Of a stretch of 6,953 nt of DNA, positions 5,903 through 6,953 are shown piece after piece. The DNA is from JBBRHH01 sp038222915 (GTDB lineage Bacteria > Planctomycetota > Phycisphaerae > Tepidisphaerales > Tepidisphaeraceae), in NCBI GenBank assembly GCA_038222915.1, contig JBBRHH010000335.1, positions 1 to 6,953 on the forward strand, given 5' to 3'. Within the stretch, counting starts at the first letter, position 1. The number at the start of each line of letters is the position of its first letter. The notes beneath the pieces were generated by a model. The model had not been told where the DNA came from and ran no database searches. It worked only from the letters and a program-made list of their open reading frames with translations. Both the position numbers and the translations under genes were made by a program.

Positions 5903-6223
5903 CTACTTGGCGGTAAACTTCCAGTAGTAGCGGCCATCGTCCAGCGGCCGTTCCTCGCTGCCCCAGACGGCCGTCACCTTGCCGTCGGCGGCGGTTTTAA
6001 ATCCGATATTGTCCCCCTTGTGCAGGGGGACTTTAAACTTGGGCGTAATGTCATTGCCCATCAAGAGGGCGTATTCGCCATCCTTCTCGACTTTCAGCAC
6101 CAGCCCCTGCTCGCCCTTCTCGTGACGCATCAGCGTTTCGCCCTTGGCGAGGGTGGCGCAGCCGGAAGGGGCAAAAAGGAGTGATAGGAGGCCGCAAAGG
6201 AGAAGGATCGCGAAAAAGCGCAT
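5903..6223 (-). CDS. small putative lipoprotein of unknown function
   Basis: The product is 106 residues. It opens with a strong hydrophobic segment (MRFFAILLLCGLLSLLFAPSGC) ending at C22. The -3 to -1 residues P-S-G are only a partial lipobox (Leu is usual at -3), so it may be a lipoprotein or a plain secreted protein. The mature part is rich in short beta-strand-like stretches: GLVLKVEKDGEYALLMG (40-56), KVPLHKGDNIGFKT (64-77), GKVTAVWGSEERPL (81-94), DDGRYYWKF (95-103). This D-G-x-Y-A-L / KGD-x-I-G-F / A-V-x-G / Y-W-K pattern recalls small planctomycete hypothetical proteins I have seen, but I know no function. ATG 6223 is chosen because the signal segment starts there. The ribosome site is weak (CAGAG, 6 nt away). 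The frame stays open upstream to 6829 only because it runs antisense to the neighbouring gene. Confidence 0.75.
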   Translation of the reverse strand: MRFFAILLLCGLLSLLFAPSGCATLAKGETLMRHEKGEQGLVLKVEKDGEYALLMGNDITPKFKVPLHKGDNIGFKTAADGKVTAVWGSEERPLDDGRYYWKFTAK

Positions 6224-6388
6224 AAGCAACTCTGACTTTCTGTAGTTTTCGGATGATACAAGGGAGCAATCGGGTGTGTCGATGGTCAATCCACGATCGA
6301 GCCGATGGAAAGAGACGCGTTGCGGAAACATCCGCGCGGACGCTATTGATATCCTGCGCGGTTTGGCCGCAATTCTCAGAAGGTTTTC
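6224..6388. other. divergent promoter region between the lipoprotein gene and the exported coiled-coil gene
   Basis: This 165-base spacer holds the minus-strand promoter at 6253-6282. For the plus-strand gene only a poor candidate is visible (TTGCGG at 6320-6325 and TATTGA at 6344-6349, 18-bp spacing), followed by a clear ribosome site at 6378-6383. No operator-like palindrome stands out. Confidence 0.5.
6253..6282 (-). promoter_or_regulatory. sigma70-like promoter of the small lipoprotein gene
   Basis: On the minus strand, TCGACA (6277-6282) matches TTGACA at five of six bases. It is followed after 18 bp by TATCAT (6253-6258), which matches TATAAT at five of six. Transcription would start near 6245, giving a leader of about 22 nt before the ATG at 6223. 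It is the best promoter match I found in the window. Confidence 0.5.
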
Positions 6389-6953
6389 ATGCACAACAGA
6401 TGGCTGCGGGGTTCTTTGCTGATGCTCTGCCTGATCGCGTCTCAGGCGAGGCCCGCCCGGGGCGCGGCCGCGACGGCCACGCCCGAAGATCAGATTCTTA
6501 AACATCTGGGCGTGACCATCGACTGGTACCGCCGCGTCAATGCCCTGGAGCAGACGCCGCTCAGCACCGAAGAAATGCTCTTTCAGGACAGCGTGCGCCA
6601 GAGCGCGCGGCAGACGCTGCGCCAGGCGTTTGTCTTCGCCCGCGCCGAGGCGGCCATCCTCGCATCCAATCCCAAGGCGGCCACGACCGCGCCGAGCGGT
6701 TCGCAGGCCGCCCGTCTCGCAACCGCCGCCCTCGGCATCGCGCAGAAGATCATTCAGTTGCAGCATCAGATTGAAGGGGTGGATCGCGATCTGGAGTCCG
6801 CGTCCACCGACACCGCACCCGCCCTGCACGCCAGGCGCGACAAGCTGACGGCGGAGTTCAACCTCGCCAACGCCCGCCGGGAGATTTTACAGACCTGGAG
6901 CAGCGTGGCGGATGCTGCCGGGACGTCCGGAAGCCTGGCGCAGAAGATCGACG
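6389..6953 (+). CDS. N-terminus of exported coiled-coil protein, possibly mechanosensitive-channel type; cut by window edge
   Basis: ATG 6389 follows AGAAGG (6378-6383) by 5 nt, and the frame stays open to the window end, giving 188 residues. Residues 1-26 form a signal peptide (MHNRWLRGSLLMLCLIAS, cleavage near ARG-A or GAA-A). The mature part is almost wholly helical. It includes QILKHLGVTIDWYRRV (35-50), LFQDSVRQSARQTLRQAFVFARAEAAIL (64-91), an Ala/Thr/Pro-rich linker (92-107), and helices at 108-140 and 145-175 with heptad-like spacing (IAQKIIQLQHQIEGVDRDL). The pattern resembles the periplasmic N-terminal region of planctomycete MscS-type channel proteins, which start with a 'WYR ... L ... 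FAR' helix pair. That is a memory-based match, and the membrane domain that would prove it is outside the window. It is divergently transcribed from the small lipoprotein gene. Confidence 0.7.
   Translation, partial: MHNRWLRGSLLMLCLIASQARPARGAAATATPEDQILKHLGVTIDWYRRVNALEQTPLSTEEMLFQDSVRQSARQTLRQAFVFARAEAAILASNPKAATTAPSGSQAARLATAALGIAQKIIQLQHQIEGVDRDLESASTDTAPALHARRDKLTAEFNLANARREILQTWSSVADAAGTSGSLAQKID

Noticed and set aside
5051..6184. A 377-codon plus-strand open frame
   Set aside because: It runs antisense across the DUF1080 gene and the small lipoprotein gene, both supported by family motifs and signal peptides. Its translation is Val/Leu/Gly/Arg-rich with no recognisable domain, as expected for an antisense frame in GC-rich DNA.
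6224..6829. N-terminal extension of the small lipoprotein frame up to 6829
   Set aside because: The extension is antisense to the exported coiled-coil gene, and starting there would bury the signal segment in the middle of the protein.

Overview
The window looks like a piece of a GC-rich Planctomycetota chromosome. Four things point there. A partial PSCyt1/DUF1549 secreted cytochrome-like protein sits at the left edge. A secreted DUF1080 (3-keto-disaccharide hydrolase type) protein lies further right. A beta-helix surface protein begins with the planctomycetal LEPR-XLL-type motif. A small two-helix membrane protein resembles a lineage-specific family. Verrucomicrobiota share the first two families, but the LEPR-XLL motif favours Planctomycetota. 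This assignment is inference from protein families; no rRNA or marker gene is present.

Layout, left to right. Bases 1-1641 (minus) encode the N-terminal 547 residues of a PSCyt1-DUF1549 protein whose C-terminus lies outside the window. A 271-base divergent spacer follows, holding a degenerate intergenic repeat of the 'CACGGATG' kind. At 1913-2458 (plus) is a 181-residue protein with two predicted membrane helices. Bases 2459-3060 have no convincing gene but contain the most striking non-coding structure in the window: an array of CCCGGG-centred palindromes spaced exactly 21 bp apart, part of which folds into a 52-bp near-perfect inverted repeat. At 3061-4890 (plus) is a 609-residue parallel beta-helix protein with five ~64-residue repeats. 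A 10-bp-stem hairpin at 4951-4977 separates it from convergent minus-strand genes: a DUF1080 protein (5009-5776) and a small putative lipoprotein (5903-6223). A divergent spacer carries a good sigma70-like promoter for the lipoprotein. The last gene (6389 to the edge, plus) is the N-terminus of an exported protein that may be a planctomycetal mechanosensitive-channel-type protein.

Almost every gene product appears destined for the envelope or exterior. The PSCyt1/DUF1549 and DUF1080 proteins fit the large planctomycete repertoire linked to degradation of complex sugars, but they are not in one operon here and no joint pathway can be shown. I do not see a complete new multi-gene system. The parts most worth following are the 21-bp palindrome array and the small conserved-looking proteins of unknown function.
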